A model generated the notes under the pieces. That model had not been told where the DNA came from, ran no database searches, and saw only the letters and a program-made list of their open reading frames with translations. This document shows positions 17,296 to 28,001 of a DNA stretch of 64,000 bases, in pieces. A program made the position numbers and the translations under genes. Position 1 is the stretch's first letter, and each line of letters begins with the position of its first letter. The stretch covers positions 1 through 64,000 of the forward strand of contig CANRIZ010000003.1 of assembly GCA_947630835.1 (NCBI GenBank), written 5' to 3'. This DNA comes from an uncultured Clostridia bacterium. Lineage in GTDB: Bacteria > Bacillota > Clostridia > Oscillospirales > Acutalibacteraceae.

Positions 17296-19908
17296 ATGAA
17301 TAAGATTAAACGTGATTTAAGAAGAACGGCGTCCGTCGTGCTTTTGGCTACGATTTCCGTTTTGTTTATAATATCTTTCTTCCGCATATCCGCCGCCATA
17401 CGTCAGCGTTCGTACAGCAGAATGCAGGAGGGCGTTCAGACGGTAATCAACGAGGTAAGCTCAAAGCTTATGCGTGACAGCCGTATCCTTAACGCAACGG
17501 CAAAGGTTTTGTCGTCCGCGGACAATTTCGACGTTGAGTCAATGCGTGAAATTATCGGCAATATTTCGCCCTTGCTTGAAACGACCAAGGTGCGCATACT
17601 TATGCCCGACAACCGAATCCTTACCCCCGACGGAAACGTTACCGACGCCTCCGAAGCGGTCAATCTTTCATATGAAAAAGAGGTTGCCCTGGGCGAGCAT
17701 ATTTCCGGACGTGTTGTAAACGCTGCGTCCGGCATAGCGTCCATAAGGCATTTTGTCCCCATAGAAAAGGACGGCGAGATTGTTGCGCTGCTTTACGGCG
17801 TAACAAGGCTTAACGAGCTTCCCGACTCGCTTAACATAAGCAATATTTACAATTCCTCGGCGGACGTATTTATGATAGATACCGAAACAGGCGATTTTCT
17901 TCTCGATACCATGCACGACAAGCTCGGGAATATCGACGATTACAGCGCGAACGATCCCGACCGCAAAACAAAGGGCAACGTATCCTGGGAAAAATATACC
18001 CAACAGCTTGTCGGCTTAAAATCGGGCTACGTCGTTTTTCGTTCAAACAATACGGACGGCTGGGAGTGTATGAACTTTGCGCCTGCAGGCATAAACAAAT
18101 GGGCTATTGCCGTTGCCGTACCCGAAAAGGAAGCGTTTACAAGCGTTTATGCCGTAAGGAACGTTTATATTGTTATCGGCTCTCTTATGCTTATAAGCAT
18201 TGCGCTTTACTATATGTTTATAAACAGGCAAACCAAAAAAATGGTGTCGCACGCCGTCGAACGCGCGGTGCTTGAGGAAAAGCTTAAAAAGGCGGAGGCG
18301 GCGGAAAGGGCCAAAACTACGTTTTTGAGCAATATGTCCCACGATATAAGAACCCCCATGAACGCCATTATAGGCTTTACGACGCTTGCCGAAACCAATA
18401 TCGACAATAAGGAAAGAGTCCGGGAATACCTTACAAAAATTCTGTCGTCAAGCAATCACCTTTTGAGCCTTATTAACGATATACTTGATATGAGCAGAAT
18501 CGAATCGGGCAAGCTCAATATCGAGGAAAAGCCCTGCTCGCTCTCCGACATATTCAAGGATATGAGGAATATAATCCAAACGCAGATGAACTCGAAGCAG
18601 CTCAATTTCTTTATGGATACCATGGACGTTGTCGACGAGGATATTTACTGCGACAAGCTCCATGTAAATCAGGTGCTTTTAAACCTTTTGTCAAACGCAA
18701 TAAAATTCACCTCTCCCGGCGGTTCGGTTTCGCTTACGGTTCAGCAAAAGCCGGGCGCGCCCAAGGGTTACGGCAACTACGAAATCAGGGTTAAGGATAC
18801 GGGTATCGGTATGAGCGAGGAGTTCGCCGAGCATATCTTTGAACCGTTTGAACGGGAACGGACCTCTACCGTAAGCGGCATACAGGGCACGGGCCTCGGT
18901 ATGGCGATTACCAAGAATATCGTCGACACCATGGGCGGCTCTATCGAGGTTAAAACGCAGCAGGGAAAGGGTACGGAGTTTATTGTCAATTTACAGCTTA
19001 AACTCCAAAACGAAACAAAGCAGGCGTCCGTTATACGGGAGCTTTCCGGCGTCAGGGGACTTGTCGTTGACGACAACTTCCAGACCTGCGACAGCGTAAC
19101 GAAAATGCTCGCCCAAATCGGTATGCGCGCCGAGTGGTCCATGCACGGCAAGGAGGCGGTTCTCAGAGCGCGGCAGGCGGTCGAGATGGACGATGAATTT
19201 TACGCTTACATAATAGACTGGGCGCTTCCCGATTTAAGCGGAATTGAGGTCGCCCGTCAGTTGAGGACGATAGTCGGCAAACACGTTCCCATAGTAATAC
19301 TTACCGCATACGACTGGACTTCCATTGAGGAAGAGGCGAGGGAAGCGGGCGTAACAGCATTTTGCAATAAGCCCATTTTTATGTCGGAACTCAGGGAAAC
19401 CCTGCTTTACGCCATAGGCAAAACCGAGCTTCCCGGTAAAAAAGAGGAGTTTATTCCGGACCCGGTTGAGGAGCTTAAGGGCAAAAGACTTTTGCTTGTT
19501 GAGGATAACGAGCTTAACAGGGAAATAGCCCAGGAATTGCTTAACGAGAGCGGGTTTGAGGTCGATACCGCCGAGGACGGCGTCGTAGCCGTAGATAAGA
19601 TTAAAAATTCCGAACCCGGCTACTATGCGCTTGTGCTTATGGACGTTCAGATGCCTAATATGAACGGGTACGAGGCTTCAAAGGCGATAAGAGCGCTTGA
19701 AAATCCCGCGCTTTCGTCAATTCCCATAGTCGCCATGACCGCCAACGCCTTTGATGAGGACAGAAAAAAGGCTATAGAAAGCGGTATGAACGACCACGTC
19801 GCAAAGCCCATAAACGTAAATAACCTTTTGCAGGTTCTCATAACTCAGCTTTCCGAAAGCAAAGACGCTTCAGAAAATGCCGCCGAGAGCGACGCGGATA
19901 ACCGCTAA
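17296..19908 (+). CDS. Hybrid sensor histidine kinase with two receivers
   Basis: An 870-residue membrane kinase. Spans at about 13-32 and 290-309 enclose a dCache-like extracellular sensor domain (ILMPDNRILTPDGNV, then VFMIDTETGDFLLDT). A short coiled linker leads to HisKA with SHDIRTPMNAIIGF (His349), HATPase with NLLSNAIKFTSPGG, DTGIGM and GTGLGMAITKN, and two receivers with Asp641 (IIDWALPD) and Asp783 (LMDVQMP). It is a paralogue of the kinase at 11905: both first receivers carry LT[SA]YDW followed by a REAG[IV] motif. Unlike that gene it has no PAS domain. No output domain is present. GGAGG lies 12 bases before the ATG, a rather long spacing. Confidence 0.9.
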   Translation: MNKIKRDLRRTASVVLLATISVLFIISFFRISAAIRQRSYSRMQEGVQTVINEVSSKLMRDSRILNATAKVLSSADNFDVESMREIIGNISPLLETTKVRILMPDNRILTPDGNVTDASEAVNLSYEKEVALGEHISGRVVNAASGIASIRHFVPIEKDGEIVALLYGVTRLNELPDSLNISNIYNSSADVFMIDTETGDFLLDTMHDKLGNIDDYSANDPDRKTKGNVSWEKYTQQLVGLKSGYVVFRSNNTDGWECMNFAPAGINKWAIAVAVPEKEAFTSVYAVRNVYIVIGSLMLISIALYYMFINRQTKKMVSHAVERAVLEEKLKKAEAAERAKTTFLSNMSHDIRTPMNAIIGFTTLAETNIDNKERVREYLTKILSSSNHLLSLINDILDMSRIESGKLNIEEKPCSLSDIFKDMRNIIQTQMNSKQLNFFMDTMDVVDEDIYCDKLHVNQVLLNLLSNAIKFTSPGGSVSLTVQQKPGAPKGYGNYEIRVKDTGIGMSEEFAEHIFEPFERERTSTVSGIQGTGLGMAITKNIVDTMGGSIEVKTQQGKGTEFIVNLQLKLQNETKQASVIRELSGVRGLVVDDNFQTCDSVTKMLAQIGMRAEWSMHGKEAVLRARQAVEMDDEFYAYIIDWALPDLSGIEVARQLRTIVGKHVPIVILTAYDWTSIEEEAREAGVTAFCNKPIFMSELRETLLYAIGKTELPGKKEEFIPDPVEELKGKRLLLVEDNELNREIAQELLNESGFEVDTAEDGVVAVDKIKNSEPGYYALVLMDVQMPNMNGYEASKAIRALENPALSSIPIVAMTANAFDEDRKKAIESGMNDHVAKPINVNNLLQVLITQLSESKDASENAAESDADNR

Positions 19909-19973
19909 AACAGGAAAAAGCCGTTTTCCGATTATTTATACGGGCTTTGTCCTTATAAAAATAAAGTTTATAC

Positions 19974-20002
19974 TTTACATTGTGTAACATATTTGCTATA
20001 AT
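19974..20002 (+). promoter_or_regulatory. Promoter of nrdR
   Basis: TTTACA (19974-19979), 17-bp spacer, TATAAT (19997-20002). Confidence 0.7.
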
Positions 20003-20044
20003 ACAAAATATGGAATGGAAAATTATAAGCTTGGATGTGATATT

Positions 20045-20500
20045 GTGAAATGTCCTTTTTGCGGATGCGAGGAAAGCAAAGTTATTGATTCAAGACCTAC
20101 CGACGAGGGCGAAAGAATACGCCGCAGGCGGGAGTGTACCAAGTGCGCCAAAAGGTTTACTACCTATGAAATTATCGAGAGCGTTCCTATTCTTGTTATA
20201 AAAAAGGATAAATCACGCGAGGTATTCGACCGCAACAAGCTTTTGGGCGGCTTGCTCAGGGCTTGCGAAAAAAGGCAGGTCACCATAGAAACGCTCGAAA
20301 AGGCGGTTGACGAAATCGAGGCGAGCCTTCAAAATTCCCTTGACCGCGAGGTTACCTCTATTCATATAGGCGAGCTTGCCATGGAAAAATTAAAGGATAT
20401 AGACGAGGTCGCCTATGTGCGTTTTGCTTCGGTCTATCGCCATTTTAAGGATATTAACGCCTTTATGGACGAGCTTTCGAGCTTGCTTGAATCCAAATGA
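20045..20500 (+). CDS. nrdR: Transcriptional repressor NrdR
   Basis: NrdR senses (d)ATP and represses ribonucleotide reductase genes. The 151-residue protein has the N-terminal zinc ribbon (KCPFCG ... SRRECTKC-type, here [16 protein letters not shown]) and the ATP-cone domain ([24 protein letters not shown] ..., given by its VIKKD start and the [13 protein letters not shown] end). The GTG at 20045 is chosen because the family begins with [MV]KCPFC and GGATGTGAT precedes it; the upstream ATG at 20015 has no ribosome-binding site. No ribonucleotide reductase gene lies in the window. It is monocistronic, with its own promoter and terminator. Confidence 0.95.
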   Translation: MKCPFCGCEESKVIDSRPTDEGERIRRRRECTKCAKRFTTYEIIESVPILVIKKDKSREVFDRNKLLGGLLRACEKRQVTIETLEKAVDEIEASLQNSLDREVTSIHIGELAMEKLKDIDEVAYVRFASVYRHFKDINAFMDELSSLLESK

Positions 20501-20501
20501 T

Positions 20502-20537
20502 TTTCAGCCCGTGATTTAACCCGCGGGCTGAAATTTT
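20502..20537 (+). terminator. Terminator of nrdR
   Basis: TTTCAGCCCG and CGGGCTGAAA arms followed by TTTT and, a little further, TTTTTT. Confidence 0.75.
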
Positions 20538-20600
20538 GCCTTTTTTAACAGTTGAATTTTTTTGAATTTTGTATTATCATAAAATATGAAGGTGATACTT

Positions 20601-21035
20601 TTGAAGGTTTCAACAAAGGGCAGATACGCTTTAAGGCTTATGCTTGACCTCGCCATGCACAGGGAGGACGGCTGTATTTCCATAAAAACGGTTTCCCAAA
20701 GGCAGGGTATAAGCGAAAAATATCTTGAGCAGATAATAAAGATGCTTTCAAAGGCAAAGCTTGTTGAAAGCACAAGGGGAGCGCAGGGCGGCTATAAGCT
20801 GGTAAAAGAGCCTTCCGAGTACACCGTAGGCGAAATCCTGCGGGTGACGGAGGGCAGTCTTGCTCCCGTTGAATGTTTAAACGACGACAGCGCCTGCGAA
20901 AATTGCGAAAACTGCGTTACATTTGAGATTTGGCAGAACGTGCTTGACGCAATAAACGAGGTTGTGGACAATATTACGCTCGAATATTTGGTAAAAAAGC
21001 AAAAGAACAAGGGAACCTGCTGCAACAAGGGTTAA
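20601..21035 (+). CDS. Rrf2-family transcriptional regulator (IscR/CymR-like)
   Basis: A 144-residue winged-helix regulator. VSTKGRYALRLMLDLA is the family opening, followed by the recognition part (ISEKYLEQIIKML) and the wing (STRGAQGGYKL). A cysteine-rich loop, C-x(8)-C-x(2)-C-x(2)-C, could hold an Fe-S cluster; one more CC pair lies at the very C-terminus (GTCCNKG). The family controls Fe-S assembly or cysteine metabolism, but no isc/suf or cysteine gene is adjacent. The TTG at 20601 is chosen because AAGGTGAT lies ahead and homologues start MK[VL]STKGRYA; the ATG at 20586 is upstream of that site. Confidence 0.9.
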   Translation: MKVSTKGRYALRLMLDLAMHREDGCISIKTVSQRQGISEKYLEQIIKMLSKAKLVESTRGAQGGYKLVKEPSEYTVGEILRVTEGSLAPVECLNDDSACENCENCVTFEIWQNVLDAINEVVDNITLEYLVKKQKNKGTCCNKG

Positions 21036-21055
21036 AATTTCGATTTTATTTTTGC

Positions 21056-21082
21056 GCTCTCCGTTTACGGGGAGCTTTTTTT
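21056..21082 (+). terminator. Terminator after the Rrf2 regulator
   Basis: GCTCTCCG and CGGGGAGC arms followed by seven T. Confidence 0.8.
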
Positions 21083-21189
21083 GCGGATTTTTTCTTCAAA
21101 CTCCCGAAGCGAAGGTAAAAATCGCAGTTGATATTTATTTAAAAACCAATTAATTAATAAATTATTTACAATTTTTTCTGCATATTTTA

Positions 21190-21218
21190 TTGACAAACGC
21201 GGAAAATAAAGCTAAAAT
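21190..21218 (+). promoter_or_regulatory. Heat-shock operon promoter
   Basis: TTGACA (21190-21195), 17-bp spacer, TAAAAT (21213-21218), placing the transcription start at the CIRCE element. Confidence 0.8.
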
Positions 21219-21226
21219 TAACACTG

Positions 21227-21253
21227 TTAGCACTCGATAAAGCAGAGTGCTAA
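21227..21253. promoter_or_regulatory. CIRCE operator (HrcA binding site)
   Basis: TTAGCACTC-N9-GAGTGCTAA matches the CIRCE consensus perfectly. The dyad continues outward (CACTG/CAGTG) to 14-bp arms. It lies just after the -10 box of the hrcA operon, so HrcA represses its own operon, as is well established in Firmicutes. Confidence 0.97.
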
Positions 21254-21279
21254 CAGTGAAAACAAGAGGCGGTGAGAAA

Positions 21280-22314
21280 ATGGAAATGACCGAGAGAAAA
21301 GAGAAAATTCTTGCAGCCGTTGTTGAAAAATATATTCAGACGGGGGAACCCGTCGGCTCCAAATCGCTTGTCGATATACTCGGCTTTCCCGTTTCCTCGG
21401 CAACCGTAAGGAACGAAATGGCGGAGCTTAGCGAAATGGGCTATCTTGAACAACCGCACACGTCCTCCGGCCGCATACCGTCAAGCAAGGGCTATCGCTA
21501 TTATATCGAGCATCTTATGACGGCTTACGAGATGTCCCCGGTGGAAAAGGGGCTTATCAATTCAAAGCTTATGGAGTCCTCCGGAGACCCGCAGTCCGTA
21601 CTCGAAAAAACGGGCAATATACTTGCGGATATTACAAAATGCGCGGCGATAACCACAACGCCCTCAGACGTTGAGGCGGTAATCAAAAAGGTTGAACTCG
21701 TACCCATAGGCACGCGTACCGCAATGGTTGTAATGCTCACTTCAACCGGTATTTTAAAAACCAGGGTGTGCAGAACGGTAAGCGAAATTACCATAGACGT
21801 TGCCGAAAGCTTTTACAATATAGTCAAGTCAAATTTCGTCGGCAAGCCCGCTTCCGAGCTGTCCATAGCCAAAATACAGACTCTTGCCCTCTCTTTGGGC
21901 GAAAAGGCTCTTGTGATGACTCCGCTTTTGGTAGCGCTTTCCGACGCCGCCAAAATGACGGAAAGAACCGAGCTTCTGCTTGAAGGGCAAACCAATCTGT
22001 TAAACCACCGTGAGCTTGAATACAACGCCTTCGAGCTTATGGAGTTCTTGCGCAGGGCGGAGCCGCTTAATAAGGTTTTTTCCTCTTACAGCGGAAAGGA
22101 CGGCGTACCCAACGTTTTGATAGGGAACGAAAATATGTTTAAGGAGCTTCAAAATTCCACCATGATTTTCTCAAAGTATTCAATAGGAAATCATGAGAGC
22201 GGGACGCTCGGAATTATAGGCCCTACAAGAATAGATTACGCAAGGCTGATACCGAGCATCAAGTATTTGACCGAGGTTGTCGGAATAATTCTTTCGGATA
22301 ATTTGGAGGATTAG
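21280..22314 (+). CDS. hrcA: Heat-inducible transcription repressor HrcA
   Basis: HrcA binds CIRCE and keeps the chaperone operon off until unfolded protein titrates it. The 345-residue protein has the N-terminal winged helix (TERKEKILAAVVEKYIQTG, then VSSATVRNEMAELSEMGYL) and the HTSSGRIPS motif, with the central and C-terminal GAF-like part including the IGPTRIDYARLIP segment. The ATG at 21280 fits GGCGGTGAG and the usual N-terminus; an earlier in-frame start at 21247 would lie inside the operator. First gene of hrcA-grpE-dnaK-dnaJ. Confidence 0.96.
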   Translation: MEMTERKEKILAAVVEKYIQTGEPVGSKSLVDILGFPVSSATVRNEMAELSEMGYLEQPHTSSGRIPSSKGYRYYIEHLMTAYEMSPVEKGLINSKLMESSGDPQSVLEKTGNILADITKCAAITTTPSDVEAVIKKVELVPIGTRTAMVVMLTSTGILKTRVCRTVSEITIDVAESFYNIVKSNFVGKPASELSIAKIQTLALSLGEKALVMTPLLVALSDAAKMTERTELLLEGQTNLLNHRELEYNAFELMEFLRRAEPLNKVFSSYSGKDGVPNVLIGNENMFKELQNSTMIFSKYSIGNHESGTLGIIGPTRIDYARLIPSIKYLTEVVGIILSDNLED

Positions 22315-22316
22315 CA

Positions 22317-22958
22317 ATGGCAAAAAAAGAGAATAAAAAAAATCCGCTTCAGGATGAAAACGCAAAAAGCGAAGCCCAAACGGCTCGGCAGGCGGAGGCC
22401 GAAGTTGAAGCCGAAGTCGAGGCCGAAGCCGCGCAGGACGCGGGCGTGGTCGAGGCCGAAGCCGCGCAGGACGCGGGCGTGGTCGGGGACGAAGCGGAAA
22501 ACGCCGAAAAAGAACCGTCTGAGCTTGAAAGTCTTAAGCTTCGGCTTGAGCAGATGAACGACAGGCTGTTGAGAACTCTTGCGGAGTATGAAAACTACCG
22601 TAAAAGAAGCCAAAAGGAAAAAGAACAGGCTTATAACGACAGCAAGGCGGCAACGCTTTCGCAATTTTTACCCGTGCTTGATAATTTTGAGAGGGCGGCA
22701 AACAATAAAGACGCGTCCGCAGAGGATTACCAAAAGGGAATCGATATGATTTTCAATAATTTTGCGGAAATCATCTCAAAATCGGGCGTTGAGGCGTTCG
22801 GCGAAAAGGGCGAGGAGTTTGACCCGAATTTACATTCGGCGGTAATGCACACAGAGGACGAGAACGAAAAGGAAAACGTAATCGTCGAGGTTTTTTCAAA
22901 GGGTTACAAAATGGGCGACAGAATACTTCGCCCGGCAGTGGTTAAGGTAGCAAATTAA
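22317..22958 (+). CDS. grpE: Nucleotide exchange factor GrpE
   Basis: GrpE releases ADP from DnaK. The 213-residue protein has a long acidic, low-complexity N-terminus (about residues 18-65), a coiled coil (LESLKLRLEQMNDRLLRTLAEYENY, visible from its LRTLAEYENYRKRS end) and the C-terminal beta domain ending with VFSKGYKMGDRILRPAVVKVA. The acidic arm contains an exact 11-residue tandem duplication. It starts two bases after the hrcA stop, so it is translationally coupled. Confidence 0.95.
   Translation: MAKKENKKNPLQDENAKSEAQTARQAEAEVEAEVEAEAAQDAGVVEAEAAQDAGVVGDEAENAEKEPSELESLKLRLEQMNDRLLRTLAEYENYRKRSQKEKEQAYNDSKAATLSQFLPVLDNFERAANNKDASAEDYQKGIDMIFNNFAEIISKSGVEAFGEKGEEFDPNLHSAVMHTEDENEKENVIVEVFSKGYKMGDRILRPAVVKVAN
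22416..22481 (+). repeat. 33-bp tandem duplication inside grpE
   Basis: Two identical 33-bp copies (22416-22448 and 22449-22481) encode VEAEAAQDAGV twice in the acidic N-terminal arm. The copies are identical at the DNA level, so the duplication is recent or unstable. Confidence 0.85.
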
Positions 22959-22968
22959 ATTCATATAA

Positions 22969-24852
<1,884 letters not shown>

Positions 24853-24859
24853 CGAATAA

Positions 24860-24886
24860 GCGGGAGGGGCTGCGGCTTCTCCCGTA
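24860..24886 (+). other. dnaK-dnaJ intergenic hairpin
   Basis: GCGGGAG and CTCCCGT arms without a T run: a likely processing or attenuation hairpin that could keep DnaJ below DnaK. Confidence 0.4.
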
Positions 24887-24913
24887 TATCCCCATTAATA
24901 CGGAGATTTACTT

Positions 24914-26059
24914 ATGGCAGATAAAAGAGATTATTACGAAGTCCTCGGAGTTGACAGGAACGCAAGCGAGGATGAAATTAAAAAAGCATACAGGCAGACC
25001 GCTAAAAAATATCATCCCGATTTGCACCCGGGCGATAAGGAAGCCGAGGAAAAGTTTAAAGAGGCAAACGAAGCCTACGAGGTGCTTTCCGACGCCGACA
25101 AAAAAGCCCGTTACGACCGATTCGGCCATGCCGGCGTAGATCCCAATTACGGCGCGGGTCAGGGCGGATACGGCGGCTTCGATATGGATTTTGACCTCGG
25201 CGATATACTCGGCAGTATGTTTGGCGGCGGCTTCGGCGGTTTCGGCGGCAGATCCAATCCGAACGCTCCGCAGAGGGGTACCGATACTCAGGCAAGCGTA
25301 ACCATTTCGTTTGAGGAGGCGGCAAAGGGCTGTAAACGCACGGTAGAGTCAATGAAAATCGACGTCTGCGACGAGTGCCACGGCAGCGGCGCGGCTCCCG
25401 GAACAAGCGCGAAAACCTGCCCGGAATGTCACGGCAGAGGTCAGGTGACCGCACAGCAGAGGACTCCCTTCGGCGTAATCCAAACTCAAAAAACCTGCTC
25501 TCGCTGTAACGGAAAGGGCAAGGTTATAGACACTCCCTGTAAAAAGTGCCGCGGCGCGGGCAGGGTAAGGAAACCTTCGAGCATCGAAATCAGCATACCC
25601 GCAGGTATTGACGACCGCCAGGTTATCAACGCCAGAGGGCAGGGCAACAAGGGCATAAACGGCGGACCGGCGGGCGATTTAAAGGTCGTAGTAAACGTAA
25701 GGCCGCATCCCATTTTCGAGCGTGAAGGCTATAACGTATGGGTTGAAATGCACATAACATATCCCGAAGCCGTTTTGGGCTGCGAGCTTGAAGTTCCCAC
25801 GCTTGAAGGCAAGGTGAAATACAACGTACCCGCGGGAACGCAGTCGGGCGATATTTTCAAGCTCCGCAACAAGGGTATCCAAACCCTTAACAACCGCGGC
25901 AAGGGCGACGAGCTTGTCAGGGTAATAGTTGACGTGCCCAAAAATCCCAGCGCAAAGCAAAAGGAAATTATCAGGCAGCTTGCGCAGGAGCTTGGCGGCA
26001 GCGGCAACCATTTGGGCGAGGAAGAGAAAAAATCCTTCTTCGGCAAAAAGAAAAAGTAA
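24914..26059 (+). CDS. dnaJ: Chaperone DnaJ (Hsp40)
   Basis: A 381-residue type I J-protein that stimulates DnaK ATPase. The J domain (residues 4-68) carries YHPDLHPGD with the HPD motif. A Gly/Phe region follows (GGFGGFGG, about 75-115). Four CxxCxGxG-type zinc motifs come next ([32 protein letters not shown]), then the two C-terminal substrate domains. The tail is Lys-rich (FFGKKKK). Last gene of the heat-shock operon, followed after about 95 bases by a terminator. Confidence 0.97.
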   Translation: MADKRDYYEVLGVDRNASEDEIKKAYRQTAKKYHPDLHPGDKEAEEKFKEANEAYEVLSDADKKARYDRFGHAGVDPNYGAGQGGYGGFDMDFDLGDILGSMFGGGFGGFGGRSNPNAPQRGTDTQASVTISFEEAAKGCKRTVESMKIDVCDECHGSGAAPGTSAKTCPECHGRGQVTAQQRTPFGVIQTQKTCSRCNGKGKVIDTPCKKCRGAGRVRKPSSIEISIPAGIDDRQVINARGQGNKGINGGPAGDLKVVVNVRPHPIFEREGYNVWVEMHITYPEAVLGCELEVPTLEGKVKYNVPAGTQSGDIFKLRNKGIQTLNNRGKGDELVRVIVDVPKNPSAKQKEIIRQLAQELGGSGNHLGEEEKKSFFGKKKK

Positions 26060-26152
26060 GATTACAGCAGATGTGAAATGCATCCCGAAAGTCGGGATAT
26101 GTGATAAAGGAGCTTAAAAAGGAATAATAGGCAACAAAAAGCAAAAATTAAT

Positions 26153-26184
26153 CGGTCATGCCAAGGTAAAACTTGGTATGACCG
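26153..26184 (+). terminator. Terminator of the heat-shock operon
   Basis: CGGTCATGCCAAG and CTTGGTATGACCG form a 13-bp stem, followed by TTTTC and a later T run. It resembles the hairpin at 28002-28043. Confidence 0.75.
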
Positions 26185-26273
26185 TTTTCATTAGGTTTTT
26201 TCTTTTATAAATTATCGAGATGATACAGATATATTATATGCTAATAAATATATGTTGATAAAGCAAACAAGCC

Positions 26274-26303
26274 TTGACAAAATGCTTAGGGGGGGGGTAG
26301 AAT
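26274..26303 (+). promoter_or_regulatory. Promoter with G9 tract in the spacer
   Basis: TTGACA (26274-26279), 18-bp spacer, TAGAAT (26298-26303). Nine consecutive G (26289-26297) fill the spacer up to the -10 box. Loss of one G would give the ideal 17-bp spacing, so slipped-strand changes could switch or tune the gene. Confidence 0.65.
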
Positions 26304-26413
26304 ATAATTGTTATAAGCAAATAAATTTTTTAAGGCGTTAATTAAAAGCGTTAAAAAATTTATATAGCGTGCCGTTTTTAAGGACAGCGTGCACAAATTA
26401 AGGAGGAAAAGCT

Positions 26414-27973
26414 ATGAAAAACTCAATCACACGGCGCAAAATTTTATCGCTGCTTTTATCGCTTGCGATGATACTTACCGCTTTGCCGCTTGCAGGCGTT
26501 ACCGCCTTTGCGCAGGACGAGCAGGAGTACACAAGCGGCGATTTCAAGTATGTTTTGCTTGAAGACGGCACGGCGGAAATTACGGCTTACACGGGAAAAG
26601 CGGACAAGCTTGAAATTCCCTCGTCGCTTGACGAACACAAGGTTACAAGCTTAGGCTTGCTGTCGCTTTGGAACGGTGCTTTTGAAAGCGTTACAATCCC
26701 CGACAGCATTACAAAAATAGGCGCTTCCGTATTCCAAAATTGCGCAAAATTGACGACCGTTACAATTCCCGCAAGCGTTGCAAGCATTGACTCAACTTCG
26801 TTCGAGGGCTGCGAAGCCTTAACGGAAATCAAGGTTGACGAGGGCAACAAAAATTATACCTCGCAGGACGGCGTTCTGTTTACCGCGGATAAAGCAGAGC
26901 TTGTACAGTATCCCATAGGCAACGCAAGAACTTCATACGAAATTCCGAGCGGCGTTGCAAAAATAGGCGATTGGGCGTTTTGCGCGAGCATTTTGGCGAA
27001 CGTAACTATCCCCGAAAGCGTTAAAACCATAGGCGAAGGCACGTTCCAGGATTGCTGCAATCTCAATGAAATCGTAATTCCCAACGGCGTTGAAAGCATA
27101 GGAAACAGCGCGTTTTTCAACAGCGGTCTGACAAGCGTACAGCTTTCCGAGAGCGTTACGAGCATAGGCAACGCGACGTTCGGCGGCTGCCGCTATTTAA
27201 AGGAAATAACTGCCGCCGAAAACAGCAAGAGCTTTTCTTCGCAGGACGGCGTTCTGTTCAGCAAGGATAAAACCGTTCTTGTCTGCTATCCCTTCGGATG
27301 CAGAGAAACCGAATACGCAATCCCCAACGGCGTTGAGAGTATAGGCGATTGGGCGTTTTACTGTTGTTATTATTTAACGAGCATTACAATCCCCGACGGC
27401 GTTAAATTCATAGGCGAAAGCGCATTTTGCAATTGCAATGAATTGGTAAGCGTAACTGTTCCCGGAAGCGTTGACACGATAGGCGAGGGCGCATTCCAAA
27501 ACTGCTCGTCGCTGAGCAGCGTTGCAATCAAAAACGGCGTTAAGCACATAGACTCTTGGGCGTTTGCCTGGTGCGACGGCTTAACGTTTATAGTAATTCC
27601 GAGAACCGTTGAAAACATAGAGGAATCTGCGTTTGAAAACTGCAACAGCTTAGATTCAATATTCATTTTGAATAAAAACTGCGTTTTGAACAATGTTTCG
27701 CTGCTTGCCGAAACCGAAATTTACTGCTATGAAGGTTCAACCGCCGAAAGCTATGCAAAAGCCTACGGCAACGTCTTTAATGTTTCCGGATATACTGTTT
27801 CGGACGCAACGGCGATATTGAGGCATATTGCAAATATAGAATTAATCGACGAAAGTATCGAAGCAATCGCCGATGTAAACGCCGACGGCAAGATTACTTT
27901 AACCGACGCAAAATGGGTGCTCCAAGTAGTTGCAGGTCTGAGGAACGAGTCAACCATGGAGCCGATTAAGTAA
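26414..27973 (+). CDS. BspA-like leucine-rich-repeat surface protein with dockerin-like end
   Basis: A 519-residue secreted protein. A signal peptide (to VTAFAQ) is followed by about ten LRR_5 (BspA/Treponema type) repeats of the form ITIPDGVKFIGESAFCNC, spanning about residues 60-440. Two irregular inserts with SQDGVLF and a YPxG segment interrupt them. The last 60 residues resemble a type I dockerin: YTVSDATAILRHIANIELI, then DVNADGKITLTDAKWVLQ. Only the second calcium loop (D-x-N-x-D-G) is intact. BspA-like repeats mediate adhesion, and dockerins dock onto cohesins (family knowledge). No wall anchor is present, so attachment by cohesin is plausible. AAGGAGG precedes the ATG. Expression may vary by phase. 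Confidence 0.85.
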   Translation: MKNSITRRKILSLLLSLAMILTALPLAGVTAFAQDEQEYTSGDFKYVLLEDGTAEITAYTGKADKLEIPSSLDEHKVTSLGLLSLWNGAFESVTIPDSITKIGASVFQNCAKLTTVTIPASVASIDSTSFEGCEALTEIKVDEGNKNYTSQDGVLFTADKAELVQYPIGNARTSYEIPSGVAKIGDWAFCASILANVTIPESVKTIGEGTFQDCCNLNEIVIPNGVESIGNSAFFNSGLTSVQLSESVTSIGNATFGGCRYLKEITAAENSKSFSSQDGVLFSKDKTVLVCYPFGCRETEYAIPNGVESIGDWAFYCCYYLTSITIPDGVKFIGESAFCNCNELVSVTVPGSVDTIGEGAFQNCSSLSSVAIKNGVKHIDSWAFAWCDGLTFIVIPRTVENIEESAFENCNSLDSIFILNKNCVLNNVSLLAETEIYCYEGSTAESYAKAYGNVFNVSGYTVSDATAILRHIANIELIDESIEAIADVNADGKITLTDAKWVLQVVAGLRNESTMEPIK

Positions 27974-28001
27974 CAATTAAATAAAATTTAAAACAAAAAT
28001 T

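Larger units (their letters stand above)
26060..26413 (+). other. Intergenic region with terminator and phase-variable-looking promoter
   Basis: No gene is seen. It holds the dnaJ terminator (26153-26184), a promoter with a nine-G spacer tract (26274-26303), an AT-rich inverted repeat (AAATTTTTTAA with TTAAAAAATTT, about 26322-26360) and two AGCGTGC copies just ahead of the next ribosome-binding site. Confidence 0.7.

Noticed and set aside
26303..26308. TATAAT as alternative -10 box for the LRR gene
   Set aside because: It would need a 23-bp spacer from TTGACA; TAGAAT at 26298 gives 18 bp. An extended-promoter start there cannot be excluded.
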